Notes: generated from the letters alone by a model not told the origin. A DNA stretch of 64,000 nt from Pseudomonas gingeri (GCF_013385635.1 NZ_JACAPR010000015.1:62001-126000), one strand, 5' to 3'. Positions 52,338-62,377 are shown, numbered from the stretch's first letter. Program-made: numbers and translations.

Positions 52338-53567
52338 TCAACCAATGATTTTTTCCTTGTAGGCCTTGATGGCCTTCAAGCGCTCACGCTTGAGCGCTTC
52401 ACCCAGTTCCGGTCCCTTGAACCCCTTTTCCAGCAGTGGCTGGACGGCTACCGCCTTGGCCGCAAGCGCTGCGCCGCGCAGATAGGCGGCCTGTGGATAA
52501 TCCCGCTCTTCCAGGCCCTGGCGACCCCGGGCGTCCATCTCGCAGGCGGCGATAAACTCCTCGAAACGTTGTGGGCGGCGATACACATCGAAGCTCTGCA
52601 GCAGTTCCAGCAATGTTGATGGTTTCAACTCCAGGGCGCGATGGCCGTGGGTATGATATTCGCCCACCAGCAAGGCCAGTTCCTGGCAGTCGCGCGGCAC
52701 CTTGTAGCGTTCATTGACGGCCTTGATCAGTTTCAATCCCTTGAACTCGTGAGCAATGTGCCTTGGCCATTCGCTCTCGGGTGTAAGGCCTTTGCCCAGG
52801 TCATGCAGCAAACAGGCCCAACGCACGGTCAGTGGCTGCCGGTGGCGGGCGGCCTGTTCCAGTACGCTCAGGGTGTGGATGCCGCTGTCGATCTCGGGGT
52901 GGTGGGCCGCGGGTTGCGGAACGCCGAACAGGGCATCGACTTCGGGAAACAGGACCGCCAATGCACCGCACTCGCGCAGCACCTGGATAAATACCTGGGG
53001 TTGGTCTTCCATCAGGGCGCGGGAGATTTCCTTCCAGCTGCGCTCGGGTGTCAGGGCTTCCAGTTCGCCCGATTCAGCCAGTTGGCGCATCAGGGCGAGG
53101 GTTTGCGCTGCAACCTTGAAACCCAGGCCTGCGTAGCGCGCGGCAAAGCGGGCTACGCGCAGGACTCGTAGCGGATCTTCGGCGAACGCGGGGGAAACAT
53201 GGCGCAGTACGCGGGCTTGAAGATCCTGCTGGCCGTGATAGGGGTCGGTCAATTTGCCGTGATTGTCCTCGGCCATGGCGTTGATCGTCAGGTCGCGGCG
53301 GATCAGGTCTTCTTCGAGGGTAACCTCGGGGCTGGCGTGGAAGGTAAAGCCGCCGTAGCCACGTCCGCTTTTGCGTTCGGTGCGGGCCAGGGCGTATTCC
53401 TCGCCGCTCTTGGGGTGAAGAAAGACCGGGAAGTCGGCTCCGACCGGGCGAAAGCCCTTGGCGAGCATGTCTTCAGTGGTTGCGCCGACCACGACCCAGT
53501 CGATATCGGTGACGGGCTGGCCCAGCAGGCGATCACGAACCGCGCCGCCGACTTTATAGATCTGCAT
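52338..53567 (-). CDS. cca: Multifunctional CCA-adding enzyme
   Basis: Adds or repairs the CCA end of tRNAs. It has 409 residues with the nucleotidyltransferase head: GGAVRDRLLG and the metal-binding pair Asp21, Asp23 in VTDIDWVVVG, then RRDLTINAMA. An HD domain (HDLGKG plus surrounding His) gives the extra phosphatase/2',3'-cyclic phosphodiesterase activity of this class. It starts at ATG 53567. Confidence 0.95.
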   Translation of the reverse strand: MQIYKVGGAVRDRLLGQPVTDIDWVVVGATTEDMLAKGFRPVGADFPVFLHPKSGEEYALARTERKSGRGYGGFTFHASPEVTLEEDLIRRDLTINAMAEDNHGKLTDPYHGQQDLQARVLRHVSPAFAEDPLRVLRVARFAARYAGLGFKVAAQTLALMRQLAESGELEALTPERSWKEISRALMEDQPQVFIQVLRECGALAVLFPEVDALFGVPQPAAHHPEIDSGIHTLSVLEQAARHRQPLTVRWACLLHDLGKGLTPESEWPRHIAHEFKGLKLIKAVNERYKVPRDCQELALLVGEYHTHGHRALELKPSTLLELLQSFDVYRRPQRFEEFIAACEMDARGRQGLEERDYPQAAYLRGAALAAKAVAVQPLLEKGFKGPELGEALKRERLKAIKAYKEKIIG

Positions 53568-53631
53568 GAAAAACCTCCGTTAGCGCGACAGGATAACCTG
53601 TGTGTCCGGCCAACGGAGGCATCGCATGTGC

Positions 53632-55203
53632 TCAAAGGTGAATGACGGCCAGGTCCAGTCGACCGTAGTCACCCTCGCTGTGCTCGCCTCTGGGCGGTAC
53701 GTGGTGGGTCTTCATGATCTGGTCGCCCTGCAGGGTTTCCAGGTGGATGTCGAAACCCCAGAGGCGGTGCAGATGCTTGAGCACCTCCTCGGTCGAGTCG
53801 CCCAGGGGTTTGCGGTCATGCTGTTGATGGCGCAAGGTCAGCGAGCGATCGCCACGACGGTCGATGCTCCAGATCTGCACGTTGGGTTCGCGGTTGCCGA
53901 GGTTGTATTGCGCGGCCAGGGTTTCACGAATGGTCCGGTAGCCGCCTTCGTCGTGGATGGCCGGGACCAGCAGGTCGTCGCGCTGATCGTCATCGAGGAT
54001 GCTGAACAGCTTGAGGTCACGGATCACCTTGGGTGACAGGTACTGCAGGATAAAACTCTCGTCCTTGAAGCTGCTCATGGCGAACTTGATGCTGGACAAC
54101 CAGTCGCTCCCGGCCAGTTCCGGGAACCAGCGGCGATCCTCCTCCGTCGGCTCCTCGCACATCCGCCGGATATCCCGATACATGGCGAAGCCCAGGGCGT
54201 AGGGGTTGATACCGCTGTAGTAGGGGCTGTCGAAGCCGGGCTGGAAGACCACGCTGGTGTGGGAGGTGAGGAACTCCATCATGAAGCCCTCGGTGACCAA
54301 TCCCTCGTCGTAGAGATCGTTCATCAGGGTGTAGTGCCAGAACGTCGCCCAGCCTTCGTTCATCACCTGGGTCTGGCGCTGCGGGTAGAAATACTGGGCG
54401 ATCTTGCGCACGATCCGGACGATTTCCCGTTGCCAAGGCTCCAGTAATGGCGCGTGTTTTTCGATGAAGTAAAGGATGTTCTCCTGGGGTTCGGCGGGGA
54501 AGCGCGCGTTGTCCTTGTCGCTGAACTTGTCCGCGCCCTTGGGAATGGTGCGCCACAGGTCGTTGATCTGCTTCTGCAGGTGTTCTTCGCGATCCTTCTG
54601 CCGCCGCCGCTCCTCTTCCGCGGAGATCGGGTAGGGGCGCTTGTAGCGGTCGACACCGTAGTTCATCAGGGCGTGGCAGGAGTCGAGCAAGTCTTCCACC
54701 GCATCGATGCCATGGCGTTCCTCGCATTGCATGATGTACTGCTTGGCAAAGACTAGGTAATCGATGATCGAGCTGGCATCGGTCCAGGTACGGAACAGGT
54801 AGTTGCCCTTGAAGAAGCTGTTATGGCCATAGCAGGCGTGGGCGACCACCAGTGCCTGCATACAGATGGTATTTTCTTCCATCAGGTAGGCGATGCAGGG
54901 ATCGGAGTTGATCACGATTTCGTAGGCCAGGCCCATCTGGCCGCGGCTGTAAGATTTTTCCGTGCTGAGGAAGTGCTTGCCGTAGGACCAGTGGTGATAG
55001 CCCAGGGGCATGCCCACCGAGGCGTAGGCGTCCATCATCTGTTCTGCGGTGATCACTTCGATCTGGTTGGGATAGGTGTCCAGGGCATAACGTTCCGCGA
55101 TACGGCTGATTTCGCGGTCGTAGGCCTGGATCAACTCGAACGTCCATTCCGAACCGGTGGAAATGGGTTGGCGCCTCTGTTGTTTCTGCTCTCTGGCGGT
55201 CAT
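53632..55203 (-). CDS. SpoVR-family protein
   Basis: A 523-residue conserved cytosolic protein (YcgB in E. coli) of unknown biochemical role, member of the PrkA-YeaH-SpoVR stress group. The N-terminus includes EWTFELIQAYDREISRIAER; AHACYGHNSFFKGNYLFR is highly conserved. It overlaps yeaH by 4 nt and is the last gene of the operon. Confidence 0.93.
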   Translation of the reverse strand: MTAREQKQQRRQPISTGSEWTFELIQAYDREISRIAERYALDTYPNQIEVITAEQMMDAYASVGMPLGYHHWSYGKHFLSTEKSYSRGQMGLAYEIVINSDPCIAYLMEENTICMQALVVAHACYGHNSFFKGNYLFRTWTDASSIIDYLVFAKQYIMQCEERHGIDAVEDLLDSCHALMNYGVDRYKRPYPISAEEERRRQKDREEHLQKQINDLWRTIPKGADKFSDKDNARFPAEPQENILYFIEKHAPLLEPWQREIVRIVRKIAQYFYPQRQTQVMNEGWATFWHYTLMNDLYDEGLVTEGFMMEFLTSHTSVVFQPGFDSPYYSGINPYALGFAMYRDIRRMCEEPTEEDRRWFPELAGSDWLSSIKFAMSSFKDESFILQYLSPKVIRDLKLFSILDDDQRDDLLVPAIHDEGGYRTIRETLAAQYNLGNREPNVQIWSIDRRGDRSLTLRHQQHDRKPLGDSTEEVLKHLHRLWGFDIHLETLQGDQIMKTHHVPPRGEHSEGDYGRLDLAVIHL

Positions 55204-56471
55204 GTCACTAACCTGCGCTGGAAGAGTTCACGGAAGACCGGATAGATATCGCCGGCCGACACCAGCTGTTGCTGGGCAAACGTATCGCTGAACGCCTCGC
55301 TGATGCGCTCGTATTCGTACCACAGGGCCTGGTGTTCGCGGGGGGTGATCTCTACGTAAGTGTAGTACTGCACGAACGGCATGATCTGGTTGATCAGGAT
55401 GTCGCGGCAGATCGGTGAGTCGTCGTTCCAGTTGTCACCGTCGGAGGCCTGGGCCGCATAGATGTTCCATTCGTTGGTCGGATAGCGCTCGGCCATGATC
55501 TCCTGCATCAGTTTCAGCGCGCTGGACACAATGGTGCCGCCGGTTTCCCGCGAGTAGAAGAACTCCTCCTCATCGACTTCCCGGGCGCTGGTGTGATGGC
55601 GGATGAACACCACTTCGATCTTGTCGTAGTTCCGCTTGAGAAACAGGTACAGCAGGATAAAGAAGCGCTTGGCGATGTCCTTGGTCGCCTGGGTCATGGA
55701 GCCGGAGACGTCCATCAGGCAGAACATCACCGCCTTGGAGCTGGGGTTGGGTTGCTTGACCAGCAGGTTGTATTTCAGGTCGAAGGTGTCGAGGAATGGC
55801 ACGCGATGAATGCGTGCGCTGAGTTTCTCGATTTCCGCCTCGATTTCCTGGATATCGCCGAAATTGTCCGGTTCTTCACGTCTCAGTCGCTCAAGTTCGG
55901 CCTTGGCTTCCTTGAGTTTCGCGCGACTGCTGCCGGACAGGGCGATCCGCCGCGCATGGGCCGAGCGCAGGGTGCGGATGATATTGATGCGCGAGGGGTT
56001 ACCCTCGTTGCTGATCCCGGCGCGGACGGTCTTGAAGGTGTCGGTGCCGGTGAGATTGCGTTTGACCAGGTTCGGCAGTTCCAGGTCTTCGAACATGAAT
56101 TCGAGGAATTCTTCCTGGGTGATCTGGAAGACGAACTCATCCATCCCCTCGCCGGAATTGCCGGCCTTTCCGGGACCGCGGCCACCGCCGCCGCCCGGTG
56201 GCCTGGGGATATGCTCGCCGCTGGTGAATTCCTTGTTGCCGGGATGAACCACGGTCTGTTTGCCGCCGCGCCCATGGTGCAGCACCGGCTCATCGATATC
56301 GCGACCGGGAATGCTGATCTGCTCGCCGTGTTCCATGTCGGTGATGGAGCGGCGGCTCACGGCTTCCTCGACCGCCTTTTTGATATGGTCACGATAGCGC
56401 CGCAGGAAGCGCTGACGGTTCACCGTGCTCTTGTTCTTGCCATTGAGACGTCGGTCGATCACATAGCTCAT
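55200..56471 (-). CDS. yeaH: YeaH/YhbH-family protein (DUF444)
   Basis: A 423-residue protein with a C-terminal von Willebrand-like domain (MFCLMDVSGSMTQATKDIAK, the metal-ion-dependent adhesion motif DVSGS). It is encoded with PrkA and probably acts with it in stress adaptation. The start is ATG 56471 (MSYVIDRRLNGKNKSTVNRQ), with GGAG close by; the frame extends eight codons upstream. Confidence 0.93.
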   Translation of the reverse strand: MSYVIDRRLNGKNKSTVNRQRFLRRYRDHIKKAVEEAVSRRSITDMEHGEQISIPGRDIDEPVLHHGRGGKQTVVHPGNKEFTSGEHIPRPPGGGGGRGPGKAGNSGEGMDEFVFQITQEEFLEFMFEDLELPNLVKRNLTGTDTFKTVRAGISNEGNPSRINIIRTLRSAHARRIALSGSSRAKLKEAKAELERLRREEPDNFGDIQEIEAEIEKLSARIHRVPFLDTFDLKYNLLVKQPNPSSKAVMFCLMDVSGSMTQATKDIAKRFFILLYLFLKRNYDKIEVVFIRHHTSAREVDEEEFFYSRETGGTIVSSALKLMQEIMAERYPTNEWNIYAAQASDGDNWNDDSPICRDILINQIMPFVQYYTYVEITPREHQALWYEYERISEAFSDTFAQQQLVSAGDIYPVFRELFQRRLVT

Positions 56472-56500
56472 GAGGAGCCCTCCGGGCAGCTTCAAGTTAC

Positions 56501-56583
56501 AAGCTTCCAGCGGCAGGCTGGAAGCTTAAAGACAAGCGGTCGGCCGCGACGGTCGCGGGCACGTTCGACAGCGTGCCCGCGAC
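56501..56583. repeat. Two perfect hairpins between prkA and yeaH
   Basis: AAGCTTCCAGC (56501-56511)/GCTGGAAGCTT (56517-56527), an 11-bp stem, and GTCGCGGGCACG (56552-56563)/CGTGCCCGCGAC (56572-56583), a 12-bp stem. Neither has a T-run on the coding strand. They could separate prkA mRNA from the downstream genes by processing. Confidence 0.7.
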
Positions 56584-56609
56584 CTGCAGCCTGGCGCTTG
56601 CAGCTGCCT

Positions 56610-58532
56610 TTACTGCGACTTCCTGACCCGCAGGTACCACTCGGAGAGCAGGCGTACCTGTTTGTCGGTGTAGCCGCGTTCGACCATGCGTGTGACGAAG
56701 TCGTTGTGTTTCTGCTGGTCTTCCTTGCTTGCCTTGGCGTTGAAGCTGATGACTGGCAGCAGGTCCTCGGTGTTGGAGAACATTTTCTTCTCGATCACCA
56801 CCCGCAGCTTCTCGTAGCTGAGCCAGGTCGGATTCTTGCCGTTGTTGTTGGCCCGGGCGCGCAGGACGAAGTTGACGATCTCGTTGCGGAAATCCTTCGG
56901 ATTGCTGATGCCGGCCGGTTTTTCGATTTTCTCCAGCTCTTCGTTCAGGGCGACGCGGTTGAGGATTTCGCCGGTTTCCGGGTCGCGGTATTCCTGGTCC
57001 TGGATCCAGAAATCGGCGTACAGCACATAACGATCGAAGATGTTCTGGCCGTACTCGCTGTAGGACTCCAGGTACGCGGTCTGGATTTCCTTGCCGATGA
57101 ACTCGATATAGCGTGGTGCCAGGTATTCCTTGAGGAAGCGCAGGTAGCGCTCGCGGGTTTCGGCCTGGAACTGTTCCTGTTCGATCTGCTGCTCCAGCAC
57201 GTACAGCAGGTGCACCGGGTTGGCGGCGATTTCATGGGGATCGAAGTTGAACACTTTCGACAGGATCTTGAAGGCGAAGCGTGTCGACAAGCCGTTCATG
57301 CCTTCGTCGACGCCCGCGCTGTCGCGGTATTCCTGGATCGACTTGGCCTTCGGATCGGTATCCTTGAGGTTCTCGCCGTCGTAGACCCGCATTTTCGAGT
57401 AGATATTCGAGTTTTCCGGCTCCTTGAGGCGCGAGAGCACGGTGAACTGGGCGAGCATCTTCAGGGTGTCGGGTGCGCAATGGGCCTTGGCCAGGGAGCT
57501 GTTGAACAACAACTTGTCGTAGATCTTCACTTCGTCGCTGACCCGCAGGCAGTACGGGACCTTGACGATGTAGATCCGGTCGATGAAGGCTTCGTTGTTC
57601 TTGTTGTTACGGAAGGTATGCCATTCCGATTCGTTGGAGTGGGCCAGCAGGATCCCGGTGAAGGGAATGGCGCCGAGGCCTTCGGTACTGTTGTAGTTGC
57701 CTTCCTGGGTCGCGGTCAGCAGCGGATGGAGCACCTTGATCGGTGCCTTGAACATTTCCACGAACTCCATCAGGCCCTGGTTGGCCCGGCACAGTGCGCC
57801 CGAATAGCTGTAGGCATCGGCGTCGTTCTGCGGGAATTCTTCCAGCTTGCGGATATCGACCTTGCCCACGAGGGCGGAGATATCCTGGTTGTTCTCGTCG
57901 CCCGGTTCGGTCTTGGCCACGCCGATCTGGTTGAGGATCGACGGGTAGAGCTTGACCACGCGGAACTGACTGATGTCGCCGCCGAATTCGGCCAGGCGCT
58001 TGGTGGCCCAGGGGGACATGATGGTGTTCAGGTAGCGCCGGGGGATGCCGAAGTCTTCCTCGAGGATCGCACCATCTTCCGTGGCGTTGAACAACCCCAG
58101 TGGCGACTCGAAGACCGGTGAGCCCTTGATGGCGTAGAAGGGGACTCTCTCGATCAGCTGTTTCAGTTTCTCGGCCAGGGACGACTTGCCGCCGCCGACG
58201 GGACCGAGCAGGTAGAGGATCTGCTTCTTCTCTTCCAGGCCTTGGGCGGCGTGGCGGAAATACGAAACGATCTGGTCGATGCATTCTTCCATCCCGTGGA
58301 AGTCTTCAAAGGCCGGATAGCGACGGATCACCTTGTTGGAGAAAATGCGCGACAACCGTGAGTTGGTGGACGTGTCCAGCAGTTCGGGTTCGCCGATTGC
58401 CAGTAGCAGCCGTTCGGCCGCCGACGCGTAGGCGCTGCGATCCTTTTTGCACAGCTCGAGATACTCCTGCAGCGTGAGTTCTTCTTGCCGTGTGGATTCG
58501 AAGCGTTGTTGGAAATGGCTGAATATGCTCAT
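56610..58532 (-). CDS. prkA: PrkA-family serine protein kinase
   Basis: A 640-residue protein (YeaG-like), with an AAA-type ATP-binding core (P-loop GPVGGGKSSLAEKLK at about residue 110, TGILLAHSNESEW) and a C-terminal PrkA domain. It phosphorylates or degrades partners under nutrient stress; recent work on homologues favours an ATP-dependent protease. First gene of prkA-yeaH-spoVR. Confidence 0.95.
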   Translation of the reverse strand: MSIFSHFQQRFESTRQEELTLQEYLELCKKDRSAYASAAERLLLAIGEPELLDTSTNSRLSRIFSNKVIRRYPAFEDFHGMEECIDQIVSYFRHAAQGLEEKKQILYLLGPVGGGKSSLAEKLKQLIERVPFYAIKGSPVFESPLGLFNATEDGAILEEDFGIPRRYLNTIMSPWATKRLAEFGGDISQFRVVKLYPSILNQIGVAKTEPGDENNQDISALVGKVDIRKLEEFPQNDADAYSYSGALCRANQGLMEFVEMFKAPIKVLHPLLTATQEGNYNSTEGLGAIPFTGILLAHSNESEWHTFRNNKNNEAFIDRIYIVKVPYCLRVSDEVKIYDKLLFNSSLAKAHCAPDTLKMLAQFTVLSRLKEPENSNIYSKMRVYDGENLKDTDPKAKSIQEYRDSAGVDEGMNGLSTRFAFKILSKVFNFDPHEIAANPVHLLYVLEQQIEQEQFQAETRERYLRFLKEYLAPRYIEFIGKEIQTAYLESYSEYGQNIFDRYVLYADFWIQDQEYRDPETGEILNRVALNEELEKIEKPAGISNPKDFRNEIVNFVLRARANNNGKNPTWLSYEKLRVVIEKKMFSNTEDLLPVISFNAKASKEDQQKHNDFVTRMVERGYTDKQVRLLSEWYLRVRKSQ

Positions 58533-58832
58533 GACGTCACCTCGCTCGATACTTGGAGCCGGTGCCGGATCAGTCAGTCAAGTGCTGGCATGCAACCACG
58601 GAACAGTTGCTGTTTACCCCCCAGAACACCTCCAAGGCGACGATAGCCTTGAAAATTACTACCGATGACCCGTACGCCGGTGTACCGGCTCTCCCCTGAT
58701 TTGGATGGCCTGGGCTTAAGGATAGTTCGGAATCCGGGAGATCAAGGTGAGATGCGCAATTAGTTGCGCCTGACCGTTCGTCAGCAAACGCTCTAGCCCG
58801 CTATTTGCGCGGGCTGGAGCGGAAGAAAAAAA
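58533..58832. other. Gene-free region upstream of prkA
   Basis: 300 bp with no ORF. It should hold the prkA promoter; I could not identify a convincing RpoS, RpoN or sigma-70 pair by eye. A GC-rich hairpin AGCCCGC/GCGGGCT lies at about 58796-58817 beyond the glpE stop, possibly its terminator, without a T-run. Confidence 0.5.
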
Positions 58833-59162
58833 TTATTCGGAAATATCTTGGGCGGTTTCCGACGGAAAGGTCGCACGCCACAGCTCGAAGCCGCCATCCA
58901 GGCTATAGACGTTGGAGAAGCCCTGGCTGACCAGATAGGCCGCTGCACCCTGGCTGGAATTGCCGTGGTAGCAGCACACCACCAGGGGCTGGTCCAGGTC
59001 GGCCTTGGCGATGAAGTCGTGCAGGGAGTGATTGTCCAGGTGTCTCGAGCCACTGATGTGGTTCTGGGCAAATGCCTGCGGATCGCGGACGTCGACAACC
59101 ACGGCACCTTGCTCACGCAGGGCCTGGGCTTGTTCGGGGGGGATGCGTTTGAATTCGCTCAT
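58833..59162 (-). CDS. glpE: Thiosulfate sulfurtransferase GlpE
   Basis: A 109-residue single-domain rhodanese that moves sulfur from thiosulfate to cyanide or thioredoxin. The active-site loop is CCYHGNSS, with the second Cys catalytic. Of the two adjacent ATGs, the one at 59162 is better spaced from GGAG than 59165. Confidence 0.93.
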   Translation of the reverse strand: MSEFKRIPPEQAQALREQGAVVVDVRDPQAFAQNHISGSRHLDNHSLHDFIAKADLDQPLVVCCYHGNSSQGAAAYLVSQGFSNVYSLDGGFELWRATFPSETAQDISE

Positions 59163-59197
59163 CATGGGCTCCGTCTGGGGCGAGTAGGTCGTACAGT

Positions 59198-60073
59198 TTA
59201 GCGATAGAGCCAGGCCCGGAATCGCTCGGCCAGGGTCGGTGGCGGCGCGACGCCGCCCTGGGTGTCGCATTTGCAGCTCAGGCGTTCACCGGTATCGACG
59301 TTCATCAGGGTCATTGCTCCGCCCCAGACGCAGCCGGTATCGAGGGCAAAGATCCCCGGCTCGTCGCACTGGCCTTCGAGGGCCGCCCAATGGCCGAAGA
59401 TGATCTTCAGGCCCTGGGTCTTGCGTTCCTTATAGCTGAACCACGGCGCGTAGCCGGCCGGTGCCGTGTCGGCGCCTTCCTTGCCCTTGAGATCAAGCTT
59501 ACCTTCGGCGGTGCAGAAGCGCATGCGCGTGAAGTAGTTGGTGATCACCCGCAGGCGTGCGACACCGTGCAGGTCGCCATCCCACTTGTTCGGCTCGTTA
59601 CCGTACATGCCATCCAGGAAGGGTGCGAACAGATTGTCGTCACGCAGGGCTTCTTCGACTTCCGCGGCGAGCTTCAGGGCTTTCTTGAGCGTCCACTGCG
59701 GTGGAATGCCGGCGTGAACCAGGGCCACATTACGCTCCGGGTCATGGTGCAGCAGTTTTTGCCGACGCAGCCAGTCGAGCAGGTCCGGGCCATCGGGCGC
59801 CTCGAGGATCTCGCGCAGGGTGTCGCTTTTCTTCAGGCGTTCGATGTTCCGTGCGGCAGCCAGCAGGTGCAGGTCGTGGTTGCCGAGCACACACACCAGG
59901 GACTCACGCATGCCATATAGGAAGCGTAGGGTTTCCAGGGATTGCGGGCCGCGGTTGACCAGGTCGCCCACCAGCCACAGGCGATCCTGGGCCGGATCGA
60001 ACTTGACCCGCTCCAGCAGGCATTTGAGTGGTTCCAGGCAGCCTTGCAGATCGCCGACGGCGTATACCGCCAT
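59198..60073 (-). CDS. apaH: Diadenosine tetraphosphatase
   Basis: Hydrolyses Ap4A symmetrically and removes Np4N caps from RNA. It has 291 residues with the metallophosphatase blocks GDLQGC, GDLVNRGP, GNHDLH and GHWAALEG. It overlaps apaG by 1 nt; the pair is the normal arrangement. Confidence 0.97.
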   Translation of the reverse strand: MAVYAVGDLQGCLEPLKCLLERVKFDPAQDRLWLVGDLVNRGPQSLETLRFLYGMRESLVCVLGNHDLHLLAAARNIERLKKSDTLREILEAPDGPDLLDWLRRQKLLHHDPERNVALVHAGIPPQWTLKKALKLAAEVEEALRDDNLFAPFLDGMYGNEPNKWDGDLHGVARLRVITNYFTRMRFCTAEGKLDLKGKEGADTAPAGYAPWFSYKERKTQGLKIIFGHWAALEGQCDEPGIFALDTGCVWGGAMTLMNVDTGERLSCKCDTQGGVAPPPTLAERFRAWLYR

Positions 60074-60453
60074 CAGTGCAGGGCTCCGGGCACGGCCAGG
60101 CGGAACGGGGCGATGATCGCATCGAAGTGCTGGCCGTCTTCGGCGAGCATCTGGTAGCTGCCCTGCATGTTGCCGACCTTGGTCGTCATCACGGTGCCGC
60201 TGCTGTAGGTGTGGCTATCGCCGGCTTCGATCAGCGGCTGCAGGCCGACCACGCCGGCACCACGGACTTCCTCGACATGACCGTCGCCATCGGTGATCAC
60301 CCAATGCCGGGAAAGCAGCCGGGCGGGCAGTTGGCCGTTGTTCTGCACGGTAATCGTGTAGGCAAAGGCGAAGCGGTTCTGCTCGGGCTGTGATTGTTCA
60401 GCGAGGAAGCGGGTGACGACGCTGACGTCGACCTGGTAACGAGGATCGGGCAT
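60073..60453 (-). CDS. apaG: ApaG protein
   Basis: A 126-residue beta-sandwich protein of unknown function (DUF525), co-encoded with apaH and rsmA. The glycine-rich QNNGQLPARLLSRHWVITDG and GVVGLQPLIEAGDSHTYSSG are conserved. Confidence 0.96.
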   Translation of the reverse strand: MPDPRYQVDVSVVTRFLAEQSQPEQNRFAFAYTITVQNNGQLPARLLSRHWVITDGDGHVEEVRGAGVVGLQPLIEAGDSHTYSSGTVMTTKVGNMQGSYQMLAEDGQHFDAIIAPFRLAVPGALH

Positions 60454-60572
60454 GCGAGAGGCCTTGGAAGCAAAAGCGGAAGACGCGACTGATGGTGCTC
60501 AGTCTAGGTCAAGTGCCGGGTAGTAGGCCAGATATGGAATCCGGCGGCGTACCCGGGCGCGATAATGCGGTG

Positions 60573-61391
60573 TCAGTCGGCGACGGTTGTCGTGTCGGAT
60601 TGTTCGCTGAGCTTGTCGGCCAGGCGTACGAAAGCGGCGAGGTCCAGTTGTTCCGGGCGCAGGCTGCCATCGACACCGGCGGCTTCGATCTCGGCGCTGC
60701 CGAGCAGAGCCTTGAGCGTGTTGCGCAAGGTCTTGCGCCGTTGATTGAAGGCTTCGCGAACGACCCGCTCAAGCAGGCGATGGTCCTTGGCCGGGTGTGG
60801 CAGCACGGCGTGAGGCACCAGGCGGACAATGGCCGAGTCGACTTTCGGCGGCGGATTGAACGCGCCAGGGCCGACGTTGAACAGGTGTTCCACGCGGCAA
60901 TGGTACTGGACCATGATCGACAGGCGACCCCAGTCGCCGCCACCCGGGCCGGCTGCCAGGCGCTCGACGACTTCCTTTTGCAGCATGAAATGCATGTCGC
61001 GGATCAGGCTGGCGTTGTGCAGCAGGTGAAAAATCAGCGGTGTGGAGATGTTGTACGGCAGGTTGCCGACCACCCGCAGGCTGCTCGGCGCTGCGTTCAG
61101 GCTGGTGAAGTCGAATTTCAGCGCATCGCCCTGATGCAGGTTGAAGTTAGCCTTGCCGGCGAACTGCTGGTTCAGGATCGGGATCAGGTCCTTGTCCAGT
61201 TCAACCACATCCAACTGTGCGCCACTGCCCAGCAAGCCTTCGGTCAAGGCGCCCTGGCCTGGACCGATTTCCAGCAGGCGGTCTTCGGGCTTGGCATGGA
61301 TGGCGCGCAGGATGCGGTCGATCACCCCGGCGTCGTGCAGGAAGTTCTGCCCGAAACGCTTGCGCGCCCGGTGTTGGTATTGCTCGCTCAT
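60573..61391 (-). CDS. rsmA: 16S rRNA dimethyladenosine transferase
   Basis: KsgA, which dimethylates A1518 and A1519 of 16S rRNA. It has 272 residues: RKRFGQNFLHD, SAM-binding LLEIGPGQGALT and catalytic VVGNLPYNIS are intact. It starts at ATG 61391 and overlaps pdxA by 4 nt. Confidence 0.97.
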   Translation of the reverse strand: MSEQYQHRARKRFGQNFLHDAGVIDRILRAIHAKPEDRLLEIGPGQGALTEGLLGSGAQLDVVELDKDLIPILNQQFAGKANFNLHQGDALKFDFTSLNAAPSSLRVVGNLPYNISTPLIFHLLHNASLIRDMHFMLQKEVVERLAAGPGGGDWGRLSIMVQYHCRVEHLFNVGPGAFNPPPKVDSAIVRLVPHAVLPHPAKDHRLLERVVREAFNQRRKTLRNTLKALLGSAEIEAAGVDGSLRPEQLDLAAFVRLADKLSEQSDTTTVAD

Positions 61392-62377
61392 AAACGGGTC
61401 TCGGCCATCTGGTAGGCGGTTTCCAGGGCGACTTGCAGGCTGCCGGTATCGATTTTGCCGCTGCCGGCCAGATCCAGGGCGGTGCCATGGTCGACTGAGG
61501 TACGGATGATCGGCAAGCCCAGGGTCACATTGACTGCCGCGCCGAAACCTTTGTATTTCAGTACGGGCAGGCCCTGGTCGTGGTACATCGCCAGCACCGC
61601 ATCGCAGTGCTCCAGATATTTGGGGGTAAACAGAGTGTCGGCGGGCAGCGGGCCACGCAGGTCCATGCCGTCGCTGCGCAGACGCTCCAGGGTGGGTTCG
61701 ATGATGTCGATCTCTTCGTGGCCCAGGTGGCCGCCTTCGCCGGCATGGGGGTTGAGCCCGCAGACCAGGATGCGCGGTTGGGCAATGCCGAATTTTTCCT
61801 TGAGATCGGCATGCAGGATGCGTGTGACGCGCTCCAGGCGTTCCGGGGTAATCGCGTCCGCCACCTGGCGCAAGGGCAGGTGAGTGGTGACCAGCGCCAC
61901 TCGCAGTCCGCGGGTGGCCAGCATCATGACAACCTGGCGGGTGTGGGTCAGGTCCGCAAGGAACTCCGTGTGGCCGGAGAACGCGATTCCGGAATCGTTG
62001 ATCACGCCCTTGTGCACCGGTGCGGTGATCATGCCGGCGAAATCGCCGTCCAGGCAGCCTTGGCCAGCGCGGGTCAGGGTCTCCAGGACAAAGGCCGCAT
62101 TGGCCTTGTCCAGTTGCCCGGCGATGACCGGGGTCGCCAGTGGCGTATCCCACACATACAGGCTGCCTGCCGCTGCCGGTTGGTCCGGCCAGTTGTCCGG
62201 CCCCACCGGCAGCAGGTCGACGGCCACGGCCAGTTGCGCGGCCCGCTCGGCGAGCAGGTCACGACTGGTAATGGCAATCAGGGGATGCGGTTGGGACTGC
62301 GAGGCGAGCAGCAGGCAAAGGTCTGGACCTATGCCCGCCGGCTCGCCGGGTGTCAACGCGAAACGCTTGGGTTTCAC
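61388..62377 (-). CDS. pdxA: 4-hydroxythreonine-4-phosphate dehydrogenase
   Basis: An NAD-dependent enzyme of the DXP-dependent vitamin B6 pathway. It has 329 residues with the start MKPKRFALTPGEPAGIGPDL and the metal-binding histidines in FSGHTEF, GLNPHAGEGGH and AMYHDQG. It overlaps surA by 4 nt. Confidence 0.97.
   Translation of the reverse strand: MKPKRFALTPGEPAGIGPDLCLLLASQSQPHPLIAITSRDLLAERAAQLAVAVDLLPVGPDNWPDQPAAAGSLYVWDTPLATPVIAGQLDKANAAFVLETLTRAGQGCLDGDFAGMITAPVHKGVINDSGIAFSGHTEFLADLTHTRQVVMMLATRGLRVALVTTHLPLRQVADAITPERLERVTRILHADLKEKFGIAQPRILVCGLNPHAGEGGHLGHEEIDIIEPTLERLRSDGMDLRGPLPADTLFTPKYLEHCDAVLAMYHDQGLPVLKYKGFGAAVNVTLGLPIIRTSVDHGTALDLAGSGKIDTGSLQVALETAYQMAETRL

Noticed and set aside
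55593..58121. 842-codon plus-strand frame across yeaH and prkA
   Set aside because: It spans two real minus-strand genes and their spacer; compositional artefact.
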